A DNA stretch of 64,000 nt, from IMG/VR virus record IMGVR_UViG_3300021957_000015, positions 1 to 64,000 of that record; one strand, given 5' to 3'. Positions 1 to 8,000 of the stretch are shown here, piece after piece. Numbering within the stretch: the stretch's first letter is position 1; every line of letters begins with the position of its first letter. A model generated the notes under the pieces. It did no database searches, was not told the DNA's origin, and saw only the letters and a program-made list of their open reading frames with translations. Made by a program: the position numbers and the translations under genes. This stretch comes from a virus.

Positions 1-210
1 AATTCTAGTAATGATCTTGCGTATAGGTTGATTTCAGGCTTAGGTCAATATTGTTATACGTATTTAGAGTCAGATGAATTAATTGAAATGCACTTGATAC
101 ATGTCTTAAAGATGTTAACTTACGAAGAAAAACAATATTTAGTTATTGAAGCCGCAAGAGATTGTGCAGGCGCAGATCATTGGTATACTTTTGAAAAAGA
201 TTGGGGTTAA
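1..210 (+). CDS. unknown protein, 5' end cut by window edge
   Basis: The frame is open from base 1 to a TAA at 208-210, so the true start lies upstream of the window. The visible 69 residues are soluble and mixed acidic/aromatic, ending in WYTFEKDWG. No family is recognised. The next gene starts 2 bases after the stop, so the two are probably co-transcribed. An internal TTG at base 28 could serve as a start but has no supporting context. Confidence 0.5.
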   Translation, partial: NSSNDLAYRLISGLGQYCYTYLESDELIEMHLIHVLKMLTYEEKQYLVIEAARDCAGADHWYTFEKDWG

Positions 211-211
211 G

Positions 212-424
212 ATGACTATTGAAGAACGATATGATCGTATAGATTCTGCACCATATGTTGTGTTTCCAGACGATAAAACAATTCATACGGTTGAAAGCAT
301 AGAAGTATTTGAAAATGTAATTCTTATAGAGACAAATACCGGATGGTTGTTTAATGACTTTGATGTATTTACTGTTGAAGAAATGGTAGACATCGAAAAT
401 AAATTAGAAGATCTACTAAAATAA
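212..424 (+). CDS. small unknown protein (70 aa)
   Basis: An ATG at 212 follows the upstream stop by one base and gives a 70-residue acidic protein beginning MTIEERYDRIDSAPYVVF. A longer reading from a TTG at 146 would run back through most of the upstream gene and is less likely. No domain is recognised. The alternating hydrophobic and acidic stretches (VILIETNTGWLFNDFDVF) suggest a small beta-rich fold. It is followed by a 66-base AT-rich gap before the phosphatase gene. Confidence 0.6.
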   Translation: MTIEERYDRIDSAPYVVFPDDKTIHTVESIEVFENVILIETNTGWLFNDFDVFTVEEMVDIENKLEDLLK

Positions 425-490
425 ACGCTCAAATATTTTTTTATGTCGATTATTTGTGGTATATTAGTAGTATAATTAAAAGCAAAAGAA

Positions 491-958
491 ATGAAAAAAG
501 TAATATTTGATTTAGACGGAACTTTGGCTCTCATCGATAAGCGAAGAGCTATTTCTACAAAAGACAATGGTAAAATGGATTGGGATAAATTCTTTGATCC
601 TAAGAACATTGATCTTGATCAACCACATGATGCTGTAATTAAGATGGCTCAAATGTTAAGCGATGCTGGACATATGATTGTTATTTTTAGTGGTAGATCT
701 AAGGCTACTAAAGATGCAACTAACATGTGGTTAAAAAAGTTTGATGTACCATGTGATGTATTGAAGATGAGACCGACTAGCAAAGACTTTCAGTTTATGC
801 CAGATGACGATCTTAAGAAGAAATGGTTTAACGACTTGTTTCCAACACAAAAACACGTTGACGATGTAGTTTGTGTATTTGATGACAGACAGAAAGTAGT
901 TGATATGTGGAGAGATATGGGTTTAACTTGTATGCAAGTTGCACCTGGTAATTTTTAA
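491..958 (+). CDS. HAD-superfamily phosphatase, PseT 3'-phosphatase-like
   Basis: A 155-residue single-domain HAD phosphatase. Motif I is FDLDGTLA (D7 nucleophile, D9 acid/base), motif II is IFSGRS (S67), a lysine-rich stretch near residues 109-111 can supply motif III, and motif IV is VFDDRQ (D131, D132). The arrangement, including a WRDMG-type segment after motif IV, resembles the C-terminal 3'-phosphatase domain of T4 polynucleotide kinase/phosphatase. The N-terminal kinase domain with its P-loop is absent, so this is a stand-alone phosphatase. By family, likely substrates are 3'-phosphorylated RNA or DNA ends or nucleotides. A role in repairing nucleic-acid ends is inference. Confidence 0.8.
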   Translation: MKKVIFDLDGTLALIDKRRAISTKDNGKMDWDKFFDPKNIDLDQPHDAVIKMAQMLSDAGHMIVIFSGRSKATKDATNMWLKKFDVPCDVLKMRPTSKDFQFMPDDDLKKKWFNDLFPTQKHVDDVVCVFDDRQKVVDMWRDMGLTCMQVAPGNF

Positions 959-970
959 AACAAGAGTAAG

Positions 971-1162
971 ATGGAAAAGTCAATACAAACACCGTTGGGT
1001 GTATATACAGACGACGAAGCAGGTATTGAGATGATTGAGTCTTATGCCAACCAAAAAGTAATCGAGCAGTTGGAATTAATACTTTCAATAGAGGAAGAAA
1101 CAGGGATAGTCCCTATCAATGCTTTAAAGCATAGAATCAAAGAACTAAAACAAAAGATATGA
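971..1162 (+). CDS. small unknown protein (63 aa)
   Basis: Starts at ATG 971, 12 bases after the phosphatase gene, and ends in a TGA that overlaps the next ATG (ATGA). The protein is predicted to be mostly helical with an acidic centre (LELILSIEEETG) and a basic C-terminus (HRIKELKQKI), compatible with a short coiled coil. No family is recognised. The tight overlap indicates translational coupling with the following gene. Confidence 0.55.
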   Translation: MEKSIQTPLGVYTDDEAGIEMIESYANQKVIEQLELILSIEEETGIVPINALKHRIKELKQKI

Positions 1163-1437
1163 GATTTGAAGATTTAAAATTTAAGAAGCAAGCTCACGGT
1201 GGCGTAGGAGCTACTGTAGAATTTAAAGACGTTACTGTAAGTGTTCAAGCTGGTGCGTTCGTTTACTCTACACCTAGAGAGGATTTACTAGATTCTACAA
1301 TGTACTCATCTTTTGAGGTCGCTGTATTCGATAAAGACGGTAGATTTGTTACAGACTACTTTATGGATAACACTGATGAGGTTTCAGGCTGGACATCAAA
1401 GGAACAAATAGATGAATTGTTAAAAAGATTTTCTTAA
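1159..1437 (+). CDS. unknown protein (92 aa)
   Basis: The ATG at 1159 overlaps the preceding stop by four bases, and its TAA shares a base with the ATG of the next gene. The sequence (GGVGATVEFKDVTVSVQAG, then FEVAVFDKDGRFVTDYF) looks like a small beta-sheet protein ending in a helix (EQIDELLKRFS). No domain is recognised. It sits in a compact run of small phage genes of unknown role. Confidence 0.55.
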   Translation: MRFEDLKFKKQAHGGVGATVEFKDVTVSVQAGAFVYSTPREDLLDSTMYSSFEVAVFDKDGRFVTDYFMDNTDEVSGWTSKEQIDELLKRFS

Positions 1438-2027
1438 TGAGTAGGCAATTTACATGGTGGCGTAGATTTCACGGAGTTGTTAAACTACCTAAGAAATATT
1501 TATTTAAAGGTGCTAGTGAACTTCAGCAAAGAATAGAATTCGGCGAATATGAATTTAATCATTTAGGCAGAGAAGTATACTTAGAAGAAATGATTTATGA
1601 GGCTAAGGTAGCAGCTATTAAAAAAGAAAGCCCATGGTTAGAAGGCGAAACTCTAATTGAAGCAGTCGATTATGATAGAAAACAATATAATAAGCGTAAA
1701 GCTATTATGATGAAAAATCACCTAGAGACTGAGCAAAAACTTCTTTGGAAATTAGCTGAAGATTTAGCTAAAGAATTTGACATGTCAAAAGAAAAAGTGT
1801 CAGACATAATGGAAATATTTGATGGTAGCACTAGAGATTTGTATTTTAAATGTAAGAGTATTGCGCTAGGTAAAAAGTTTGATCCAGAAAAAATGCAAAG
1901 ATTCGTCAACGAGCAGCCGCGACATATTTTAAAACCCAAAGAAAGGAAATACATCAAGCTTTGGACAAAACTAATCAAAGAGCATAATTGGAAACGGTAT
2001 TTAAACTGGGAACAATTGAAACAATAG
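1437..2027 (+). CDS. unknown basic helical protein (196 aa)
   Basis: Begins MSRQFTWWRRFHGVVKLP at an ATG that overlaps the upstream stop by one base. The protein is lysine-rich and largely helical, with little hydrophobic core in its middle third (KAIMMKNHLETEQKLLWK). Basic character would suit nucleic-acid or phosphate-rich partners, but no motif confirms that. No membrane segment or signal peptide is visible. Confidence 0.55.
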   Translation: MSRQFTWWRRFHGVVKLPKKYLFKGASELQQRIEFGEYEFNHLGREVYLEEMIYEAKVAAIKKESPWLEGETLIEAVDYDRKQYNKRKAIMMKNHLETEQKLLWKLAEDLAKEFDMSKEKVSDIMEIFDGSTRDLYFKCKSIALGKKFDPEKMQRFVNEQPRHILKPKERKYIKLWTKLIKEHNWKRYLNWEQLKQ

Positions 2028-2043
2028 GTCTAATATCAATACA

Positions 2044-2289
2044 ATGAATATGATAGATTACATCACTAATAATTATGGCGTTGCAATAAATTACGTATCT
2101 ATATACATGATATGTGGTGTAGTTTGCAATCTTATATACGACATAATTATTTCTGTTATTGGCGAAGAAGCATACAGGTTTTCTAACATAGAACGATTAG
2201 GCGTAGCTATTGTTTGGCCGCTATATTTTACACTGTTTATTATTAATTTTTTAAAAGCATTATTTGGAAATGACAAAGACAACAAGTAA
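2044..2289 (+). CDS. small membrane protein (81 aa)
   Basis: Two hydrophobic stretches are visible: residues about 10-38 (AINYVSIYMICGVVCNLIYD followed by IIISVIG) and about 52-72 (RLGVAIVWPLYFTLFIINFL). A charged tail (KALFGNDKDNK) follows. It is probably a two-span inner-membrane protein. Its last 20 bases overlap the UV endonuclease gene. Function unknown; holin-like topology is possible, but no lysis enzyme is adjacent. Confidence 0.5.
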   Translation: MNMIDYITNNYGVAINYVSIYMICGVVCNLIYDIIISVIGEEAYRFSNIERLGVAIVWPLYFTLFIINFLKALFGNDKDNK

Positions 2290-3205
2290 CTACGGATATT
2301 GTTGTATCAATACAACTTTACAAAAATCAGAAAAGGTAACTACTAATCGTAGTATGATCAAGCGCACGTTTGCCGCTAAAGGTATTGAGTATGCTTCAGA
2401 GTTAGCACTGCTTAACGCTAAGGATTTGGTTAAGATTATCAATTGGAACAATCGCAATGGCATCAAGCTGTTCCGTATTAGTTCTGATATGTTTCCATGG
2501 ATGAGCGAGTACAATTTGTCTGATTTACCAGATTATACTAAAATTGCCAATACTCTTAAAGGCGCTGGTAAAATTGCAATGGATAATGGTCAGCGATTGA
2601 CGTTTCATCCAGGACCTTTCGATGTTTTAGCATCTCTTACTCAGCGAGTAGTTGACAAATGTATTATTGATCTTAATAAACATGGCGAAATCATGGATTT
2701 ACTAGGTTTGCCTAGAGATCATTCTGCACCAATCAATATTCATGTCAATACTACACAAGGTGGTAAATCAGAAGCTATGCAAAGGTTTGTCGATAACTTT
2801 CATTTGTTAGATGCATCTGTACGCAAACGTCTTGTTGTAGAAAACGATGACAAAGAAAGTCAATACACTACCGAGGATTTATATGTAGGTGTATACAACA
2901 AAATAGGTGTACCTATTACATTTGACTATCATCACCATTGGTGTCATCCTGGTGAATTATCTCAAGAGGAAGCTCTTAAGCTAGCTTCCACTACATGGCC
3001 TAAGGGTATTCGTCAACTTGTACATTTTTCTTCCTGCCAACAAATACACGAAGACGACACACAAACTAATAAGCGTGCACATGCAGACTACATATACGAA
3101 CATATTGACGATTATGGCTTATCATTAGATATCGAGTTGGAAGCTAAAGCTAAAGAATTAGCATTGCAACAGTATGTGAAACAATTTAAACATCAACTAG
3201 TATAA
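2270..3205 (+). CDS. uvsE: UV damage endonuclease (UvsE/UVDE family)
   Basis: A 311-residue protein beginning MTKTTSNYGYCCINTTL. The N-terminal G-Y-C-x-I-N segment, FRISSDMFPW, RLTFHPG, INIHVN, VVENDD and ITFDYHHHWCHPG are the conserved metal-binding strands of UVDE-type TIM-barrel endonucleases. These enzymes nick DNA 5' to cyclobutane dimers and 6-4 photoproducts. Histidines and glutamates expected to hold metal are present (HPG, HVN, EN, DYHHH). The ATG at 2270 is preferred to the in-frame TTG at 2264. It overlaps the preceding membrane-protein gene by 20 bases. For a phage of sunlit water it would act as light-independent DNA repair. The family assignment is strong; activity is inferred. 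Confidence 0.9.
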   Translation: MTKTTSNYGYCCINTTLQKSEKVTTNRSMIKRTFAAKGIEYASELALLNAKDLVKIINWNNRNGIKLFRISSDMFPWMSEYNLSDLPDYTKIANTLKGAGKIAMDNGQRLTFHPGPFDVLASLTQRVVDKCIIDLNKHGEIMDLLGLPRDHSAPINIHVNTTQGGKSEAMQRFVDNFHLLDASVRKRLVVENDDKESQYTTEDLYVGVYNKIGVPITFDYHHHWCHPGELSQEEALKLASTTWPKGIRQLVHFSSCQQIHEDDTQTNKRAHADYIYEHIDDYGLSLDIELEAKAKELALQQYVKQFKHQLV

Positions 3206-3224
3206 CCTTTATAAAAATAAACAT

Positions 3225-3428
3225 ATGAAATACTTAAACAAACTTTTTAAGGGATTTGGAAATATTTTAACCTATACATTACATAATCAAATGGGTTTAC
3301 AATCTAATATTTTTTGGATTATAGCATTATTTAAACTTAAAACTCCAGATTTTTGGAACTTTGCAATTCCAGCCATTCTTTTCAGAGGCATACAATTAAT
3401 AATAGACGAACTTAAAAATAAAAAATAA
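3225..3428 (+). CDS. small membrane-associated protein (67 aa)
   Basis: Starts at ATG 3225, 19 bases after the endonuclease gene. An amphipathic N-terminus (MKYLNKLFKGFGNIL) is followed by hydrophobic segments at residues about 28-36 (SNIFWIIALF) and 42-56 (FWNFAIPAILFRGIQ) and a basic end (DELKNKK). No family is recognised. One transmembrane helix or a hairpin is likely. Confidence 0.5.
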   Translation: MKYLNKLFKGFGNILTYTLHNQMGLQSNIFWIIALFKLKTPDFWNFAIPAILFRGIQLIIDELKNKK

Positions 3429-3434
3429 AGACTT

Positions 3435-3680
3435 ATGAATTTAAAGATAGAAGCTTTAAGATTAAAATACGAAGCTCAAAAAATTGAAGCACTTGCAACA
3501 TTAGAAGTTTATATGAAAAATGCTGCAGGAATTGGTGAACATCCACAAGTTATAGAAGAAATGGATAATCTAGTAAAGTCAATTGCAGAGGCAGATGATT
3601 GCTTAAAAACATTAGGTGAAATATTCACTAATACTGACGATGGACCAGCTTTAACTGATTCAGGCTCCATTAATAGTTAA
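3435..3680 (+). CDS. small helical/coiled-coil protein (81 aa)
   Basis: Begins MNLKIEALRLKYEAQKIEAL. The first 35 residues form a clear heptad-like charged helix, followed by an acidic helix and an unstructured Ser/Asp/Gly end. No family is recognised. It is the last gene before the terminator at 3712-3740, so it closes the first transcription unit of the window. Confidence 0.5.
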   Translation: MNLKIEALRLKYEAQKIEALATLEVYMKNAAGIGEHPQVIEEMDNLVKSIAEADDCLKTLGEIFTNTDDGPALTDSGSINS

Positions 3681-3711
3681 TTTATTTAGGCATAATATAC
3701 TGAGGGGTCAG

Positions 3712-3740
3712 AGGGGAAGATAATCATCTTCCCCTTTTTT
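3712..3740 (+). terminator. rho-independent terminator
   Basis: A perfect 10-bp stem (AGGGGAAGAT / ATCTTCCCCT) with a 4-base AATC loop is followed directly by a T run. It stands 31 bases after the stop at 3680 and just before the cargo gene at 3755. It separates the early small-gene cluster from the head-cargo cluster. Confidence 0.9.
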
Positions 3741-3742
3741 AG

Positions 3743-3751
3743 GATATATAA
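3743..3751 (+). promoter_or_regulatory. GATATATAA motif before the cargo cluster
   Basis: GATATATAA immediately follows the terminator T tract. The same 9-mer occurs before several transcription units in the window and is a candidate late -10 element. Here it ends only 3 bases before the ATG at 3755. A start 6-7 bases downstream of the box would therefore fall at or within the start codon, so either the transcript is leaderless or this copy acts differently. Confidence 0.45.
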
Positions 3752-3754
3752 AGT

Positions 3755-4453
3755 ATGAAACACATTAAGGCTTACGAAAGTTTTATAAATGAAGGCAGAT
3801 CTAAGTATGATGGCTTAGCATCAAAATTGACTAAACTTACGTTTAAGAAATGGGTAAACACATATAAAGGTGGCAAAGCGGTTATCAATTATATGGACCA
3901 GATCGAAGAACGAGGTTTAGAATTTGACTTTGATGCAACTATTCATATAGACAAAAAATTTAAAGGCTTTGAAGTTTTACCTTCAACTGGTGCAGATGGT
4001 AGAGATGAGGACGATGATGGCGATTATCAAACTCCATACATTCTAATAGATTTTGGTATAAATCCTGATTGGATTCCAGGAGAATGGTCTACTGTATATT
4101 TTCATTTAGCAGATGTTATTAGACATGAAATGGAACACATAACACAGGATGGAGTAGACACTGGTAATTATAGAGCTGGTAAACCTATTGAAGATGATAG
4201 CGAAATAAGAAATCTAATTAACTTAGGTCTTCTACCATACTTTCATTATTTAATGTTACCCAAAGAAGTGGATGCCAATTTACAGGGACTTAGATATGAG
4301 GCTAAAAAAAGAAAAGAGCCAATGAGTGATGCAGTTAACAGATACTTAGACACTCAAATAGAAGGTGACGTAATCAGTAAACAAGAAAAAGAAGAAGTGT
4401 TGGATCTTTGGAGAAAACGCGCAGCAAAAATAGGTGGCATACCAAAATTTTAA
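3755..4453 (+). CDS. HExxH zinc metallopeptidase-like protein with capsid-targeting leader
   Basis: A 232-residue protein. Residues 1-13 (MKHIKAYESFINE) match the T4 capsid-targeting leader pattern and end in I-N-E, the (I/L)xE specificity of T4-type prohead protease, with G14 after the cut. The rest carries HEMEH at residues 124-128 (zinc ligands H124 and H128, catalytic E125). A later LPKEVDAN segment, with E171, fits the third ligand in gluzincin-like families that have HExxH then a P-x-E-x-x-A motif. An acidic loop (DEDDDGD) lies at 84-90. It is first in the cargo cluster. Read together, it may be a protease packaged in the capsid and delivered with DNA. The peptidase call rests on motifs only; its substrate is unknown. 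Confidence 0.6.
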   Translation: MKHIKAYESFINEGRSKYDGLASKLTKLTFKKWVNTYKGGKAVINYMDQIEERGLEFDFDATIHIDKKFKGFEVLPSTGADGRDEDDDGDYQTPYILIDFGINPDWIPGEWSTVYFHLADVIRHEMEHITQDGVDTGNYRAGKPIEDDSEIRNLINLGLLPYFHYLMLPKEVDANLQGLRYEAKKRKEPMSDAVNRYLDTQIEGDVISKQEKEEVLDLWRKRAAKIGGIPKF

Positions 4454-4454
4454 T

Positions 4455-5045
4455 ATGAAATACATAAACACATATGATAGTTTTTTGAATGAAGCTGCAG
4501 GTGGAAAAAAGACTGATGTTTTAAAGAAACATTTCGATAGAACAAATATGACGCTTGCAAAATGGATCAAAAAATATCTATTACCTCAGGAAAAACTTGA
4601 TTCTGAGTCTGATGCAGTTAATCTAATTACAAAGGTCAATAGTCGAAAATATTATAGTAAACTACCAACAATGTATTTCTTTGATGCACCGGCTGAAGAT
4701 CATCCATCAGATAAACTAATTGTACACTTTGTATCATCAGAAAAAATTAGACAAAATATTGTTAAACATGGCTTTATTTACGGTGAACCTGATTATCTTA
4801 AACTAGGTATGAATTGGTCTTCAAGACATAAGCCTAAAAGAGGGGTTGGATATAACTACGGCCTTGATTACGATGATATGTTAGAAAAATACGGGAGCTT
4901 AGAAAAGGGTGCAAAACATTGGGGAGCTTATCCTATTACATTTAAGTCCACTGATGCAATTAAAAATTATCACTTCGGTGACGACGTTGAACAAGTATTA
5001 TTTTGGGGACCGTCAGCGTATGATATAAAAGCAATTGAAATATGA
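4455..5045 (+). CDS. putative ADP-ribosyltransferase-like cargo protein with capsid-targeting leader
   Basis: A 196-residue protein starting at ATG 4455. A GTG at 4434 lies inside the upstream gene and would bury the leader. The leader MKYINTYDSFLNE ends in L-N-E with A14 after it. The body has LIVHFVS (H91), a G-F-x-x-G segment (residues 106-110), GVGYNYG (130-136) and a late EQVLFWG (E179, Q180). This order of His, aromatic and Glu/Gln segments resembles ADP-ribosyltransferase-like domains. T4 packages the ADP-ribosyltransferase Alt in the same way, so an Alt analogue is a reasonable hypothesis but not proven. It overlaps the next gene by four bases (ATGA). Confidence 0.45.
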   Translation: MKYINTYDSFLNEAAGGKKTDVLKKHFDRTNMTLAKWIKKYLLPQEKLDSESDAVNLITKVNSRKYYSKLPTMYFFDAPAEDHPSDKLIVHFVSSEKIRQNIVKHGFIYGEPDYLKLGMNWSSRHKPKRGVGYNYGLDYDDMLEKYGSLEKGAKHWGAYPITFKSTDAIKNYHFGDDVEQVLFWGPSAYDIKAIEI

Positions 5046-8000
5046 AATACATAAATGAAAAGGCGCCTAGCGTAAAAAGCAAAGTTAAGGACATCAATAA
5101 AAAGATTGGTAAACTGATTTCTAAAAAAGAAGATGCTATTAGTAAAGCTAAAGAAATGGCCGATTCTGAAGAACCTTCTGGAAAAATGCAATCAAGTTTA
5201 GCAAAGATACAACTTAGGCAATCTGAAGCAGAAGCTGAAAAGTTACTAATGCAAAAGCAAGCAGAAATACTTAAAGCTAAAATAGATACTGCTAAGAAAA
5301 AAGAAAAAACAACAGCCAACATAGAAGAAATGGAAAATAGACCAATTACAGTACTAGAGGGTGTTATGTCTGATATACATCAGATGATCAGCAACCATAA
5401 AAACTTTGATTCTTTTCAAAAAGAATTCTTTAAAGAGTACGGACATAAAAAAGTAATGAAGAAAACACCAGAATTTTTAGAATGGTTAGAAGCTCTTTAT
5501 AACGACAGTCAATTTGCAGTCGCTGAAGCAGATGCAAAACCAGGACCAGATCCATACATGAGAGGTCTAGATGACGATGAGGAAGAGAAGAAAGAAGATA
5601 AAATGAAAAAGCAAGCTGAAATGGACGATGATGATCCAGATGCTTACAAAGAATTACCAGGTGACAAAGAGGCCAAAGACAAAGGTGAAGTAAAAACTTC
5701 TAAACATGTCAAAAAATATCACGAATTATATGGTGATAAAAAGGACGAATCAGTAGTTACTGAAAAACTAGCTAGAGGTTTAAAGCCATTATTAAAGACA
5801 GGTTCAACTATTACTAAAAAGGTTGGTGAAGATGCATTATTAGATTTATCTGATAAGTTTGATAGCATAGATGATGAATATGCTGGTGATATAGCAAGTC
5901 ATTTGGATATGGCTATTGAATTAATGCAGGATGGTGAAGCAGGAGCCGCTACTAAAAAATTAAAGCAATTTAACAAAGCATGTAAGGATGTTCTTAATGG
6001 AAAGGAAGTTGGTTCAGCATTTGAATCTTTTTCTCAAAAAGATTGGGATGTAAAATGGAAGATGCCTAAAGACAATTTATTCAATGCAACTAAAACTACA
6101 AATGCAATTAATAACAGGTACAACGCTATACGATCCTTACTAAAGTCGAAGCCTACAGAATTAAAAGCCTTTGATAGTACTGACGACCATCCAGCATATG
6201 ACATGTCTTATGATGAGTTAATGAAATGGTTTAAAACCCTAAAAGAATCATTAGATGAAGCAGAAAAATACGATACTAAAGGATTTAAAGTAGGAGATAA
6301 AATTAAAACTAATTTCGGTGAATGGGAAGTAATTGAAACTGATTATGCGCCTAGAAAAAGTTTTACAGCGCCTTTTATATTTAAAGGAAAAGATATGAAA
6401 AGAGTAGACATACCTAATCCTCCTAAAACTAATAAGAATGCTGTAGGTTACAAAGTAACAGACGGTGCTAAATACCCAACTATTGGTTTCTTATATCAAT
6501 ATAAAGATATTACTAAACTTGCAACGGTTGGTGTTGATGAGAAGAATGTAATGCAAGATGATCCTGAAAAATTCGTTGAATCCAAAAATCTTAAGCACAT
6601 TAATCCATTAAAATTTACAGTAAACGAAGAAAAGGCCGAAGGAGATAGAGGTAAAATATCCGATGCTAAAATAGAAACAGCACTTAAAACTAAAGCCGAA
6701 GAAACTGGAGTGCCAATTGGTTTAATAAGAATCGTAATGAGAAGAGGTATGGCCGCATGGAAAACCGGACACAGACCTGGCGCAACTGAACAACAGTGGG
6801 GATATGCACGAGTAAACGCATTCTTAACTAAAGGTGACGGCACATGGGGTGGAGCAGATAAAGATGTTGCTAAAGAAGTTAGAGATGGTGGACATGATAA
6901 AGGTCTAAAGGAAAGAATAGAATCAGATATCAGATTAAGTGATAAAGTAGTAGCATTTAAGACTGAGGCTCCAGCAGATGAAGATTCACAATCTCCTAAT
7001 TCTATTACATGTGGTAATTGTGCATGGACTTGGATGAAACAAGACGGTGGTGATGATATGTATACATGTCACAAGTGTGGAACAGAAAATGCACCTTCAC
7101 TAGGTGAATCTGTGTTAAACGAAGAAGATACTTACAATGATTATCCTGCCGCTGCTAAAAAGAATGCAAAAAAAGCACTTGACTGGCGAGACGAACATGG
7201 AAGAGAAGAAGTAGATGCTGGAACTGCAGTTGGATGGACACGTGCAAATCAATTAGCCAAGGGTGAAAAAATCTCAGCTGACACTATAAAGAGAATGGCA
7301 TCGTTTAACAGACATAGAAAGAATTCTTCAATAAAAGCTGAATTAAAAGGAACTCCATGGAAAGACAAAGGGTATGTTTCTTGGTTAATTTGGGGTGGAG
7401 ATGAAGGTGTCGATTGGGCAATGAAAAAATCAAAAGAATTAGATAATATGAAAGAGTCAAAACAAATGAAATATGTCAAGCACCTTTTTGAAGGTAAAAC
7501 ATTATCGTATGCAAAGGTTAGTATGTTAGGTTCTAAGGTCATAAATAAAATTAGTATTGGAACTATATTAGACACTAAAACTGGTCAATATGAAATTACA
7601 GATCATGGTCGACAGTCTAATGCTTTTAAAGAATTTGAAGCTGAACATAATGGCAAAATAGTAAAGGTGAAATTAACTGTAATGTATGGCATTAAACTAG
7701 AAGCGACAGATGATGTACGTAGTGCTAGATTTGATCAAGAACTAGAACTAAATTCTATTATTTTAGAATCAGCAATCACTGAAGGCATATATGCTAAAAA
7801 AAGTAAAATAACACCTGGTGAATATATTCAAACTCAATATGGTTATTTCTATAAAAGAGTTGAAGGTAAAGTAGGAGGACAAGATGCTTATGTTGAAATA
7901 AAGAAAGGTAAAGAAGGAAAGAGAAAGACAAGCATTCATGATACAGTTGATTTTGATATAGTTGATAAATCTATAGCTCTTAGCGAATCCTTAGTTAATG

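Noticed and set aside
421-490. Possible promoter with TATAAT (471-476) before the phosphatase gene
   Set aside because: A TATAAT in AT-rich DNA is weak evidence, with no -35 element and none of the GATATATAA motif.
2044-2289. Holin call for the two-span membrane protein
   Set aside because: Topology alone is not sufficient, and the neighbours are repair and unknown genes rather than lysis genes.
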